Part shown: one piece after another, positions 6,265 through 13,956 of the stretch
Layout of the letters: every line of letters starts with the position of its first letter
Position numbering within the stretch: the first letter of the stretch is position 1
Assembly: GCA_038239195.1 (NCBI GenBank)
Contig: JBBSEZ010000136.1
Location: forward strand, 1 to 21,584
Source of the DNA: JBBSEZ01 sp038239195
Lineage (GTDB): Bacteria; Planctomycetota; Planctomycetia; Gemmatales; Gemmataceae
Reading direction: 5' to 3'
Length of the DNA: 21,584 bases
Notes under the pieces: model-generated
The model's input: only the letters and a program-made list of their open reading frames with translations
The model's database searches: none
Told to the model about the DNA's origin: nothing
Program-made: the position numbers and the translations under genes

Positions 6265-9231
6265 ATGACCCGCCTGCTTCCCTGCGTCGCTCTGCTCCTG
6301 CTCGCGGCGCCCGTGCGTGCCGGGGGCAAGGCCGCGCCCGACTTCGACAAGGTCATCGCCCCTCTGCTGGCGCGGCGCTGCCTCGATTGCCACAGCGGCC
6401 AGAAGCCGCGCGGGCGCCTCGACCTCGCCGCGCGCCGCAGGGCGCTGGCGGTGATCGTGCCCGGCAAGGCCGAGGCGAGCGCCCTCTGGCAGCGCGTGCG
6501 CGACGACGAGATGCCGCCGAAGAAGCCGCTCCCGGCCGCCGAGAAAGCCCTGCTGCGCGCCTGGATCGCCGGCGGCGCCCGCTGGGGCAGCGATCCCATC
6601 GACCCGTTTCGCGCCACGACCGGCGAACGCGCCGGCAAGGACTGGTGGTCGCTCCAGCCCGTCGCCACGGCCAACCTCCCGGCCGGTCGGGGCCCGGCGT
6701 GGGGACGAGGCCCCCTCGATGCGTTTGTCCTCGAACGGCTGCGCGCCCACGGGCTCTCGCCTTCTCCCGAGGCCGACCGTCGCACCCTTGTGCGCCGACT
6801 CTCCTTCGACCTGCTTGGCCTGCCGCCAACGCCCACCGAGGTCGAGGCATTTGTCGCGGACAGGCGCCCCGACGCCTACGAGCGCCTCGTCGATCGCCTG
6901 CTCGCCTCGCCCCACTACGGGGAGCGCTGGGCGCGCCACTGGCTCGACGTCGGGCGCTTCGGCGAGAGCGACGGCTTCGAGCGCGACCTGCCGCGGCCCA
7001 ACGCTTGGCCGTACCGCGACTGGGTGGTCAGCGCCTTGAATGCCGACCTGCCTTACGACGAGTTCGTGCGCCGGCAACTGGCCGGCGACGCGCTGCGGCC
7101 CGACGACTTTTCGGCCCGCGCCGCGACGGGCTTCCTCGTCGCCGGGCCGCACGACATTGTCGTGCCCGCCAGCGCGAACATGCGCGAGACCATGCGCCAG
7201 GACGAGCTCGAAGACCTCGTCGGCACCGTGGCGCAGACGTTCCTCGGCCTGACGGTCCACTGCGCCCGCTGCCACGATCACAAGTTCGACCCCATTTCCC
7301 AGAAAGACTACTACCGCCTCGCCGCCGCTCTGTCCGGGGTGCGCCACGGCGAGCGCTCCTTCCTCGCCCAGGCGGACCGCGCCCGGCTCGCTGGGCTCCG
7401 CGCCCGCATCGAAGTCCTCACCGGACAACTCGACGCCCTCGACGAGCCCGCGCGCAGGCGCGCCCTCGCGGAGAGCAGGCCGGGCAAGGGCCCCGGGCCC
7501 CGCCCGCTCGCCGAGTGGGACTTTCAGCGCGACCTCAACGACCTCGCGGGGGGACTGCACGCGACCGCGCAAGGAACGGCCCGGCGCACGCGTGCCGGCC
7601 TGGTCCTCGACGGGCGCTCGGCCCACGTGCTGACGGCGCCGCTGAAGGTCGATCTGACGGCCAGGACGTTGGAGGCGTGGGTGCGGCTCGACGGCCTGAC
7701 CCAGCGTGGGGGCGGCGCGATGAGCGTGCAGGCGCTCGACGGGAACGTCTTCGACGCCATCGTCTTCGGCGAGCAAGAGCCCGGGCGCTGGATGGCGGGC
7801 AGCGACGGCTTCCGCCGCACGCGCTCCTTCGGGGGCGCGGCAGAGGGCGTTGCCGACCGCCAGGCCGTTCACGTGGCGCTCGCCTACCGGGCCGACGGCA
7901 CCATCGCCGCCTACCGCAACGGCCTGCCCTACGGGCAGCCTTACAAGTCCAGTGGCCCGGTGACCTTCAAGGCCGGGCTCGCGCAGGTCGTCTTCGGCAT
8001 GAGGCACGGCCCGGCGGGCGGCAACAAGATGCTGGCGGGCACCATCCTCCGCGCCCGCCTCCACGGCCGGGCCCTGACCGCCGGTGAGATCGCCCTCTCC
8101 TCCGGCAGCGCCGTCTCCCAGGCCGAGATCGTGGCTCGTCTGTCTCCCGGCGAGCGATTGTTGCGGCAGGCACTCCAGGCGGAACTGGCGCGCGCGAGCG
8201 CCGAGGCGAACCGCTGCGGGGCACTCGCGCCGCGCAAGCTCTACACCGTCGTACCCACGCAGCCGGCCCCGACGCACTTGCTGCGGCGCGGCAACGCTGC
8301 GACACCCGGGGACCAGGTCGCCCCCGAGGCGCTATCGGCGCTCGCCCCCTTGGGCCAGGCGTATCGCCTGGCCGCCGACGCGCCCGAGGCCCAGCGCCGG
8401 CTGGCGCTGGCGCGCTGGGTCACCGCGCCAGACAATCCGCTCTTCGCGCGCGTGATGGTCAATCGGCTCTGGCACCACCACTTCGGCACCGGCCTGGTGG
8501 ACACGCCTAACGACTTCGGCTTCATGGGCGGGCGACCCAGCCACCCCGCCCTGCTCGACTGGCTCGCGGCGGAACTGGTGCGCGGGGGCTGGAGCCTCAA
8601 GGCAATTCAGCGCGCCATCGTGCTCTCCGCCACCTATCGGCAGTCGTCGCTGGCGCGGCCCGAGGCGGAGCGCCTCGACGCCGAGAACCGCCTGCTGTGG
8701 CGCATGTCGCCGCACCGGCTGGAAGCCGAGGCGGTGCGCGATGCGATGCTGGCCGCCGCCGGGGTGCTGGACGAGACTGTGGGCGGGCCGCCTTTTCTGG
8801 ACTTCCGCTCCTACTTCTTCAAGGGCACGCAGTTCTACGACCCCATCGATCAGGTCGGGCCCGCGTTCTACCGGCGCACCCTCTACCGGATGGGGGCGCG
8901 CGGCGGGCGGAGCCCGTTCCTCGACGCCTTCGACTGCCCCGACCCCTCGACGACCACTCCGCGCCGCGCCGTCACCACCACGCCTTTGCAGGCCCTCTCC
9001 CTGCTCAACAACCCCTTCGTCCTCCACGTCGCCGATGCCTTCGCGGCGCGCGTCCAGCGCGAAGCGGGCCCCGATACCAAGAAGCAGGTCCTCCGCACCT
9101 ATCGAGTCGCCTATGGCCGGGCGCCGGAGCCGATGGAGCTGAAGCTGGCGCGGCCATTCGTGGCGCGGCACGGCCTGGCGGCGTTCTGTCGCGTGGTGTT
9201 CAACAGCAACGAATTCATCCAGGTGGATTGA
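6265..9231 (+). CDS. PSCyt1-DUF1549-LamG-DUF1553 cytochrome c protein, 988 aa
   Basis: A planctomycete-specific exported cytochrome family of unknown reaction, presumed to act in the cell envelope. A signal peptide (MTRLLPCVALLLLAAPVRAG) sets the start, overriding the longer open frame. PSCyt1 follows with heme motif CLDCH at residues 39-43. DUF1549/PSCyt2 begins near 126 (DWWSLQPV) and includes LSFDLLGLPPTP, HYGERWARHWLDVGRFGESD and a second heme-type motif CARCH at 333-337. A LamG/concanavalin-like insert spans about 416-610 (TLEAWVRLDG, HVALAYRADGTIAAYRNG). DUF1553/PSD1 runs from about 713 to the end (VMVNRLWHHHFGTGLVDTPN, TPLQALSLLNNPFV). The frame is intact over almost 3 kb. It precedes a DUF1501 gene by 15 bp, the usual partner, so the two are almost certainly one operon. 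No strong Shine-Dalgarno precedes the ATG. Confidence 0.93.
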   Translation: MTRLLPCVALLLLAAPVRAGGKAAPDFDKVIAPLLARRCLDCHSGQKPRGRLDLAARRRALAVIVPGKAEASALWQRVRDDEMPPKKPLPAAEKALLRAWIAGGARWGSDPIDPFRATTGERAGKDWWSLQPVATANLPAGRGPAWGRGPLDAFVLERLRAHGLSPSPEADRRTLVRRLSFDLLGLPPTPTEVEAFVADRRPDAYERLVDRLLASPHYGERWARHWLDVGRFGESDGFERDLPRPNAWPYRDWVVSALNADLPYDEFVRRQLAGDALRPDDFSARAATGFLVAGPHDIVVPASANMRETMRQDELEDLVGTVAQTFLGLTVHCARCHDHKFDPISQKDYYRLAAALSGVRHGERSFLAQADRARLAGLRARIEVLTGQLDALDEPARRRALAESRPGKGPGPRPLAEWDFQRDLNDLAGGLHATAQGTARRTRAGLVLDGRSAHVLTAPLKVDLTARTLEAWVRLDGLTQRGGGAMSVQALDGNVFDAIVFGEQEPGRWMAGSDGFRRTRSFGGAAEGVADRQAVHVALAYRADGTIAAYRNGLPYGQPYKSSGPVTFKAGLAQVVFGMRHGPAGGNKMLAGTILRARLHGRALTAGEIALSSGSAVSQAEIVARLSPGERLLRQALQAELARASAEANRCGALAPRKLYTVVPTQPAPTHLLRRGNAATPGDQVAPEALSALAPLGQAYRLAADAPEAQRRLALARWVTAPDNPLFARVMVNRLWHHHFGTGLVDTPNDFGFMGGRPSHPALLDWLAAELVRGGWSLKAIQRAIVLSATYRQSSLARPEAERLDAENRLLWRMSPHRLEAEAVRDAMLAAAGVLDETVGGPPFLDFRSYFFKGTQFYDPIDQVGPAFYRRTLYRMGARGGRSPFLDAFDCPDPSTTTPRRAVTTTPLQALSLLNNPFVLHVADAFAARVQREAGPDTKKQVLRTYRVAYGRAPEPMELKLARPFVARHGLAAFCRVVFNSNEFIQVD

Positions 9232-9246
9232 GGGAGAAGGACCGGA

Positions 9247-10701
9247 ATGACGCACGAAACGCCACAAGGCGCTCCTCTTCTGGACCGGCGCACCTGGTTC
9301 TCCTGGGTGGGCAACGGCCTGGGCGGGGCAGCGCTGGCCAGCTTGCTGATGAAAGACGGCTCGGCTCGCGCCGCCCCGGTAGCAGGGGAGGCGCGTCCCG
9401 CCGCGCCCCACTTCGCGCCGAAGGCAAAGCGCGTGGTCCACGTCTGCCTGTGCGGCGGACTGAGCCATCTCGACTCGTTCGACCCCAAACCGCTGCTGAC
9501 GCGCTACCACGGCAAGAAACTGCCCGGGAGCGAGAAGCCCGAGACCTTCTTCGGCCAGATTGGCTTGCTGCGCCAGCCCGACTGGGCGTTTCGCCCGCGC
9601 GGCCAGAGCGGGCTGATGATCTCCGACCTCTTCCCCCACCTGGCGAGCCTTGCGGACGAGCTGACGATTATCCGATCGATGGCGGCCGACTCGGCCAACC
9701 ACACGCCGGCGACGTTCCAGCAGAACACGGGCTTTCGGCTCAACGGCTTCCCCGTCCTCGGCTCGTGGGCGTCCTACGGCCTGGGATGCGAGACCGACGA
9801 GCTCCCCGCCTACGTCGTGCTGCCCGACACGCGCGGCCTGCCGGCCGGCAGTACCATCAACTGGTCCAACGGCTTCCTGCCGGCGCGCCATCAGGGGGTC
9901 GCCCTGCGTACGCGCGGCCCCGCCATCGACGACCTGTTCCCGGCCCGGCCAATCTCTCGAGAAACGGAACAAGGCAGTCGCAATCTGTTGGGTGCGATGA
10001 ACAAGTTACACCACGACCGCCGCGGGGGCGATGCGCTGGCCGCGCGCATGAAGAGCTACGAGCTGGCGGCGAAGATGCAGCTCGCCGTGCCAAAGGTGAC
10101 CGACCTATCGCGCGAGCCGGCCGCCTTGCGCGAAATGTACGGGCTGGGAGGGAAAGAGACGGCAGACTTCGGGCGGAGTTGCCTGCTGGCGCGGCGGTTG
10201 TTGGAGCGGGGGGTGCGCTTCGTGCAGCTGTTCTCGGGCGGCTCGTTCGGCTCGCCGCGCATCAACTGGGACGGGCACGAGAACGTGAAGGCCAACCACG
10301 GCCAGGAGGCGCGCCGCATCGACCAGCCGGTGGCCGCGCTGCTGCGCGACCTGCGCCAGCGCGGCATGCTCGACGACACCCTGGTCCTGTTCACGACCGA
10401 GTTCGGCCGAACGCCGTTCGCGCAGTCGGCGGCGAACGTGGTGGGGACGGGGCGCGACCACAACATGTACGGCTTTTCGGTGTGGCTGGCAGGGGCGGGG
10501 CTGAAGCACGGCATCGCGCACGGTGCGACGGACGAGATCGGCTGGAAGGCGGTGGACAAGGTGGTCCACTGGCACGACTTCCACGCGACGGTGCTGCACC
10601 TGCTGGGGATCGACCACGAGCGGCTGACGTTCTACCACAACGGGATTCAGCGACGGCTGACGAACGTGCATGGGGAGGTGGTCAAGGCGGTGCTGGCGTG
10701 A
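9247..10701 (+). CDS. DUF1501 protein, 484 aa
   Basis: A full-length DUF1501 protein, a family related to the alkaline phosphatase/sulfatase superfamily and usually encoded beside DUF1549/1553 cytochromes; its substrate is unknown. The N-terminus LDRRTWFSWVGNGLGGAALA resembles a Tat signal with an RR pair, suggesting export in folded form. Family landmarks are VHVCLCGGLSHLDSFDPKP, HTPATFQQNTGF, LPAYVVLPD, SCLLARRLLERGVRFVQLF, WDGHEN, LVLFTTEFGRTPF, GRDHN and the C-terminal WHDFHATVLHLLGIDHERLT. Spacing to the upstream stop is 15 bp, with AAGGA 6 nt before the ATG, so translation as part of the operon is likely. The gene is convergent with the PIN-like gene, with only 3 bp between stop codons. 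Confidence 0.95.
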   Translation: MTHETPQGAPLLDRRTWFSWVGNGLGGAALASLLMKDGSARAAPVAGEARPAAPHFAPKAKRVVHVCLCGGLSHLDSFDPKPLLTRYHGKKLPGSEKPETFFGQIGLLRQPDWAFRPRGQSGLMISDLFPHLASLADELTIIRSMAADSANHTPATFQQNTGFRLNGFPVLGSWASYGLGCETDELPAYVVLPDTRGLPAGSTINWSNGFLPARHQGVALRTRGPAIDDLFPARPISRETEQGSRNLLGAMNKLHHDRRGGDALAARMKSYELAAKMQLAVPKVTDLSREPAALREMYGLGGKETADFGRSCLLARRLLERGVRFVQLFSGGSFGSPRINWDGHENVKANHGQEARRIDQPVAALLRDLRQRGMLDDTLVLFTTEFGRTPFAQSAANVVGTGRDHNMYGFSVWLAGAGLKHGIAHGATDEIGWKAVDKVVHWHDFHATVLHLLGIDHERLTFYHNGIQRRLTNVHGEVVKAVLA

Positions 10702-10704
10702 GGA

Positions 10705-11112
10705 TCAAGGGACGTAGAGGCGCCCGACGCCGCGAACGCTTTCGACGTCGAGGAAGTATTGGAGGAGCCGGATAGCGACCCTGGCCGCGTACGTCGCTTC
10801 GAGTTCCACCCGTCGCGCGTCCGCCAGGGTGAACACGGGCAAGCTCTGGGCGGTGTTGTGCTGTCGGATGGTCGCTTCCAGCGAATCGGGACCGTCCGCG
10901 TTGCGGTTGGCCGTCAGCAAGACGATGCGCTGCCCCTGACACGTTTGCCACAACGCCGCGTCGGAGGTGTCGCGCTCCAGGCCGAGGCTTGCGAAAGTGT
11001 GAACGGAAAGGTTGAGGGCCTCTCACACCTCGCGCCAGGCCGCGCTTTGCCAGACCTGGAGCAAGATGCCGAGATGTCCTTGAATGTTAATGTCCGCCAG
11101 GATGCCCGTCAT
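10705..11112 (-). pseudogene. PIN-like (DUF5615-type) toxin protein with internal TGA
   Basis: Minus-strand frame from ATG 11110-11112 to TGA 10705-10707, 135 codons if read through. It opens TGILADINIQGHLGILLQVW, which fits the Asp-rich first strand of PIN-like nucleases. After TGA at codon 30 (11023-11025) it continues EALNLSVHTFASLGLE. Next come IVLLTANRNADGPDSLEATI and LPVFTLADARRV, and the end is GVGRLYVP. Residues flanking the stop (WREV-stop-EALN) suggest an original Trp codon (TGG to TGA). The ATG overlaps the end of the upstream DUF433 gene by 26 bp, the typical antitoxin-toxin arrangement for this family combination. No SECIS-like structure is apparent and UGA-Sec in such a protein would be unprecedented, so inactivation is favoured. 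A downstream in-frame restart could only make a fragment lacking the first acidic residue. Confidence 0.72.
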
Positions 11113-11437
11113 GGCCGTTCTCCGTCAAGCCCGCCTGGCGGTAGCGATCGGCCCAGAGTTGTCGATACTTGACGTCGATGGCGTCGAGCCTGGCTTGCAC
11201 CTCGGGCGGGTTTCCCCGCGCGCACCGTGCCCGGATGACCTCGTAGGCTGCGTGGACTTCCTCCTTGTGCTCGTCCACGTAGCGAAGGGCGGCAAGTATC
11301 TCGTCCGACGAGAGCCGCAACGCGGCGGCGATGGCGGTGTGGTGCCAGCCTTCTCGGTGGTAGTCGAGCACGTCGAAGACGGTGATGCGCGTCCCGGCGA
11401 TTTCGGGCCCTCGCCCTCGGTCGATGATCTCGGGCAT
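11087..11437 (-). CDS. DUF433 antitoxin-like protein, 116 aa
   Basis: A DUF433 (VapB45-type) HTH protein. The motif order IIDRGRGPEIAGTRITVFDV, DYHREGWHHTAIAAALRLS, DEILAALRYVDEHKEEV is diagnostic. In this family the winged-helix region acts as antitoxin and DNA-binding autoregulator, usually with a PIN-like nuclease encoded just downstream. Here the partner's ATG lies 26 bp inside the 3' end of this gene. The C-terminal tail (QLWADRYRQAGLTENGHDG) is the part that would contact the toxin. AGGTGA sits 6 nt before the ATG. The gene is intact although its partner is interrupted, which would leave an orphan antitoxin. Confidence 0.88.
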   Translation of the reverse strand: MPEIIDRGRGPEIAGTRITVFDVLDYHREGWHHTAIAAALRLSSDEILAALRYVDEHKEEVHAAYEVIRARCARGNPPEVQARLDAIDVKYRQLWADRYRQAGLTENGHDGHPGGH

Positions 11438-11481
11438 TGCTCACCTCGCTTTCGGGACTTGGCTGGAGGAACGCCCTCTTC

Positions 11482-11510
11482 ATTATGCGCACGATCGCGC
11501 CGATGATCCA
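11482..11510 (-). promoter_or_regulatory. Weak candidate promoter for DUF433 operon
   Basis: On the minus strand CATAAT (forward 11482-11487) lies 45 bp before the DUF433 ATG. A poor -35 match (TGGATC, forward 11505-11510) stands 17 bp away. The -10 box is good; the pair as a whole is weak. Confidence 0.3.
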
Positions 11511-11528
11511 GGAGGCAAAATCGGTCGC

Positions 11529-11558
11529 TTGTGCCCACCGCCGTCCAGGGCGTATAAT
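11529..11558 (+). promoter_or_regulatory. Candidate promoter with perfect TATAAT
   Basis: TATAAT at 11553-11558 is preceded, 18 bp away, by TTGTGC (11529-11534), which matches only the TTG of the -35 box. It lies 34 bp before the ATG at 11593, inside the 155-bp divergent gap with the DUF433 gene. An exact TATAAT in DNA this GC-rich is notable. Confidence 0.55.
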
Positions 11559-11592
11559 CTGCGGTGTCGAGAACGTCAAGGAGGTGTCCGTC

Positions 11593-11916
11593 ATGTCCGC
11601 GCTGGTCAGCCCGAAAACCTGGCAGTGGTCGCCCGAGGTGCTCGACTTCGCCGCCCGCAACAACGTGGCGGACTACCTTGAACCGCTGCTCGAAGCCACG
11701 CGCCGCGTCTACCCCAGCGCGCGCGACCTGAAGGTGTTCGTCGAGCAGGACAGGGAGCTCCGCGACGTTTGGGCGATCGTGTTCGATGTGTCCGTCCCCC
11801 AGGCGGACGTCCCCGACTACGTGAAGGCCCGGCGTCGGTGGGGTGATGAACTGTTCCGCATCTGCCCTGCCCCGCTCGCTTGCACGTTTGTCCTCACCCT
11901 CATCCCGGTCGCCTGA
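11593..11916 (+). CDS. Hypothetical protein, 107 aa
   Basis: Family not identified. The ATG at 11593 is chosen over longer open sequence because AAGGAGGTG lies 8 nt upstream and a consensus -10 box 34 bp upstream. The protein is a small alpha/beta domain. It has an N-terminal helix-rich segment (SPEVLDFAARNNVADYLEPL), a strand (DLKVFVEQD), another strand (DVWAIVFDVSV), a helix (VPDYVKARRRWGDELF) and a terminal hydrophobic strand (CTFVLTLIPV). There is no signal peptide, so it is probably cytoplasmic. The stop overlaps the ATG of the next ORF in TGATG, so the two are probably translationally coupled. Its place next to toxin-antitoxin and immunity-like genes suggests an accessory role, but nothing in the sequence proves one. 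Confidence 0.75.
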   Translation: MSALVSPKTWQWSPEVLDFAARNNVADYLEPLLEATRRVYPSARDLKVFVEQDRELRDVWAIVFDVSVPQADVPDYVKARRRWGDELFRICPAPLACTFVLTLIPVA

Positions 11917-12482
11917 TGGATGCGCAAGAGCTCGGCGATGCAGGGGGCGACCGCATGCTCGATCTCGATTCGTCGGTGTGGGGGACTATCCTCGCGAGCC
12001 CTGGCGGCACCGGCACCTTGGCGGCGAAGTTGCTCCGCCAGGCGCGCGACGGCGACGAGTCGGCCTACGGCGAGCTGTACCATCAGGTCTGCCATCAGTT
12101 CACCGTCGGGGCGGTAGCGTACGTGGCGGTCTCGCACCTGGTCTAGATCGCCCGCGCTGGCGACCTCAGACGGCGGGCGCAGCCGCTGAGCATCGTCGGC
12201 ACAGTTGCGGCAGCACGGCTTGCGTACCCCCGGAGCGCCACCCCGTTGCGCGAGGAGTGGCGGGCTGAGTACCTGGCTGCCAACGAGGAGGCCCTGCGGT
12301 TGGCGGCCGAGGCCCTCCAACATTCGGGCTGGGAGCCGTCAGACTCGCTGGAGTTGCTGGCGACGTTGGCGGCACTGCATGGCCACACCGACCTGGCCAT
12401 GCACCTGTTCCTTCAGGGCGGCGTTACAGACTTGTCCTGCCCCCTATGTGGCGAGATCATCGAGTTCGAGGAGGCAGAGTAG
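11916..12482 (+). pseudogene. Coupled hypothetical protein interrupted by TAG
   Basis: From ATG 11916 (overlapping the previous stop as TGATG) or ATG 11955, the frame reads LDLDSSVWGTILASPGGTG, then DGDESAYGELYHQVCHQFTV and VAYVAVSHLV before TAG at 12144-12146. The same frame then stays open to TAG 12480-12482, with LREEWRAEYLAANEEALRLA, DSLELLATLAALHGHTDLAM and a terminal CPLCGEIIEFEE that looks like half a zinc site. Third codon positions are strongly G/C on both sides of the stop, and the helical pattern continues. A GAG or AAG to TAG nonsense change is therefore likely. The whole would be about 188 residues and resembles helical, HEAT-like or immunity-type proteins found in planctomycetes and actinobacteria; that resemblance is from memory. 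The distal half has only a TTG at 12246 as possible start. Confidence 0.55.
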
Positions 12483-12595
12483 TGCCGAATCAGCCGCGGC
12501 AGCTCACCGGGGCCGCTCACGAGCCTGCGGCGTACACTGGATGCTCAGCAGCCGCAGCCGCTGAGACTAATCGTTAGGCGGCGGAGGGTGATCGG

Positions 12596-13081
12596 ATGGA
12601 GTTTGTCATCGAACCACACCGGGGCATCGGGCCGGCCTCCTTTGGCATGAGCCGCGAAGAGGTCAACGATGCGATGGCCCGCGCCGGGGGCGGCCGACCG
12701 AAAGCAAGGAGTTCGGAGACGAACTGCTACTTCGGCAGCGCCTTTCAGGTGTCGTTCGGGGACGCAGGGCTAGCCGACTTCATCGAGGTCGCCAGCTCCA
12801 TCGACGCCAAGGTAACGTTCGAGGGCCGGGACGTGTTCGACACCACGGCCGACGAACTGCTCGCCGTCATCGAGCAACTCGATGTGCCCGCCCCGGAGTT
12901 GTCCCGGCCGCCGCAGTCGTACGTCTTCCCAGAGTTGATCCTGACACTATGGGGCCGGGACACGCAGTACGATCATCGAGGGGGGCAGGAGCGGCCCATG
13001 TTCGCTGCGGTCGGGGTGGGTGCGCTGAGCTACTTGGCGGCCATCCGGGCCATCCGCACGGAGCGAGGTGGTCGCGCCTAA
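12596..13081 (+). CDS. Immunity-like hypothetical protein, 161 aa
   Basis: A small intact cytoplasmic protein. Its opening, FVIEPHRGIGPASFGMSREE, has the GIGPxxFGMS pattern found in a widespread family of small proteins often found near polymorphic toxin and immunity loci. I cannot give a Pfam name. Later parts are strand-rich (CYFGSAFQVSFGDAGLADFI, VTFEGRDVF), followed by a helix (ADELLAVIEQLD) and ELILTLWGRD. GGAGGG lies 8 nt before the ATG at 12596, supporting the start. It is preceded by GTTAGGC (12573-12579) and its stop codon lies within GCCTAAC (13076-13082), the two halves of an integron-type core site, but a full attC is not evident. It probably acts alone or with the broken upstream gene. 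Confidence 0.72.
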   Translation: MEFVIEPHRGIGPASFGMSREEVNDAMARAGGGRPKARSSETNCYFGSAFQVSFGDAGLADFIEVASSIDAKVTFEGRDVFDTTADELLAVIEQLDVPAPELSRPPQSYVFPELILTLWGRDTQYDHRGGQERPMFAAVGVGALSYLAAIRAIRTERGGRA

Positions 13082-13150
13082 CCCAGCGCGGCAACCGAGC
13101 GCAACGTTCTGCGACAAGTCACCCGGGCGCCCTGACCCCACGAAACACCC

Positions 13151-13954
13151 ATGACCAAACACCTCCTCCCCGCCCTCTCCGTCCTCCTGCTGTCCCCGCT
13201 CCTCGTGCGGGCCCACGACTACTGGCTGCAAGCCGACACCTTCTTCCCCGCCGTCGGGGCCCCCGTGCCGGTGCGCCTCCACGTCGGCGAGGGCCTCCTC
13301 AGCGAGAAGGAGCGCCCCTTCCAGAAGAAGCCCACCCTCGCCTTTCGGCTCCTCTCCGCCCGCGCGCCCGTCAACCTGGCGGCACGCGCCAAGGAAGGCG
13401 ACACCCCCGTCGCCCGCGTCACTTTTCCCGCCGCCGGCACCTACCTTCTCGCGATGGAGCGGGCCCCGCAACGCATCGAGATGGAAGCCAAGAAGTTCAA
13501 CGCCTACCTGGCCGAGGAAGGCCTCGACGCCGCCCTCGCCCAGCGCCGCAAGCTCGGGGAGGACAAGCTGCCCGGGCGCGAACGCTACTCCCGCTACCTC
13601 AAGGCGCTCGTGCAGGTCGGCAAGGGCGACGACGTCTGGAAGCGCGCCGTCGGGCAACGCCTCGAGATCGTCCCCCTGCTCGATCCGTTTTCGGTCAAGA
13701 AGGGCGGCAAACTGCCCGTGCGCATCCTGTTCGACGGCAAGCCCCTGGCAGGCGCGAAGGTGTTCGCGCACCGGCGCGCGGGAGGGAAGACGGCGACGCA
13801 GTCCGGTGTCACGTCGGCGAAGGGGGAAGTGACGTTCGAGCTGGATGGGACGGGCACCTGGCTGGTGCGCCTGGTCCACCTGCGGCGAGCGACGCGCGAC
13901 AAGGGCGCTGACTGGGAGAGCTTCTGGGGTGCGCTGACGTTCGCCACCCGTTGA
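13151..13954 (+). CDS. Secreted DUF4198 protein, 267 aa
   Basis: A signal peptide (MTKHLLPALSVLLLSPLLVRA) is followed directly by HDYWLQADTFFPAVGAPVPV and VRLHVGEGLL. This is the typical start of DUF4198 proteins, periplasmic beta-sandwich proteins sometimes linked to nickel/cobalt uptake or to surface binding. The C-terminal part (GGKLPVRILFDGKPLAGAKV, SAKGEVTFELDGTGTWLVRL) is the expected Ig-like/carboxypeptidase-regulatory-like sandwich. The mature N-terminal His could bind a metal, but this is inference. The length is usual for the family and the frame is intact. The Shine-Dalgarno is weak. It is convergent with the FGE-like gene, with only 2 bp between stop codons. There is no neighbouring transporter gene to support a metal-uptake role. 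Confidence 0.88.
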   Translation: MTKHLLPALSVLLLSPLLVRAHDYWLQADTFFPAVGAPVPVRLHVGEGLLSEKERPFQKKPTLAFRLLSARAPVNLAARAKEGDTPVARVTFPAAGTYLLAMERAPQRIEMEAKKFNAYLAEEGLDAALAQRRKLGEDKLPGRERYSRYLKALVQVGKGDDVWKRAVGQRLEIVPLLDPFSVKKGGKLPVRILFDGKPLAGAKVFAHRRAGGKTATQSGVTSAKGEVTFELDGTGTWLVRLVHLRRATRDKGADWESFWGALTFATR

Positions 13955-13956
13955 GC

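Noticed and set aside
6226..8277. 683-aa minus-strand frame opposite the cytochrome gene
   Set aside because: Antisense shadow in high-GC DNA; no recognisable domain and no ribosome site.
8697..10775. 692-aa plus-strand frame overlapping the cytochrome and DUF1501 genes
   Set aside because: Arg/Ala/Gly-rich alternate-frame translation of two well-supported genes.
11023..11025. TGA as selenocysteine codon in the PIN-like gene
   Set aside because: No SECIS-like stem-loop is apparent and Sec is not known in this family; the neighbouring residues suggest a Trp codon changed to TGA.
11817..12323. 168-aa minus-strand frame as an alternative to the TAG-split gene
   Set aside because: Third-position G/C bias favours the plus frame, which also has TGATG coupling and a CPxCG terminus.
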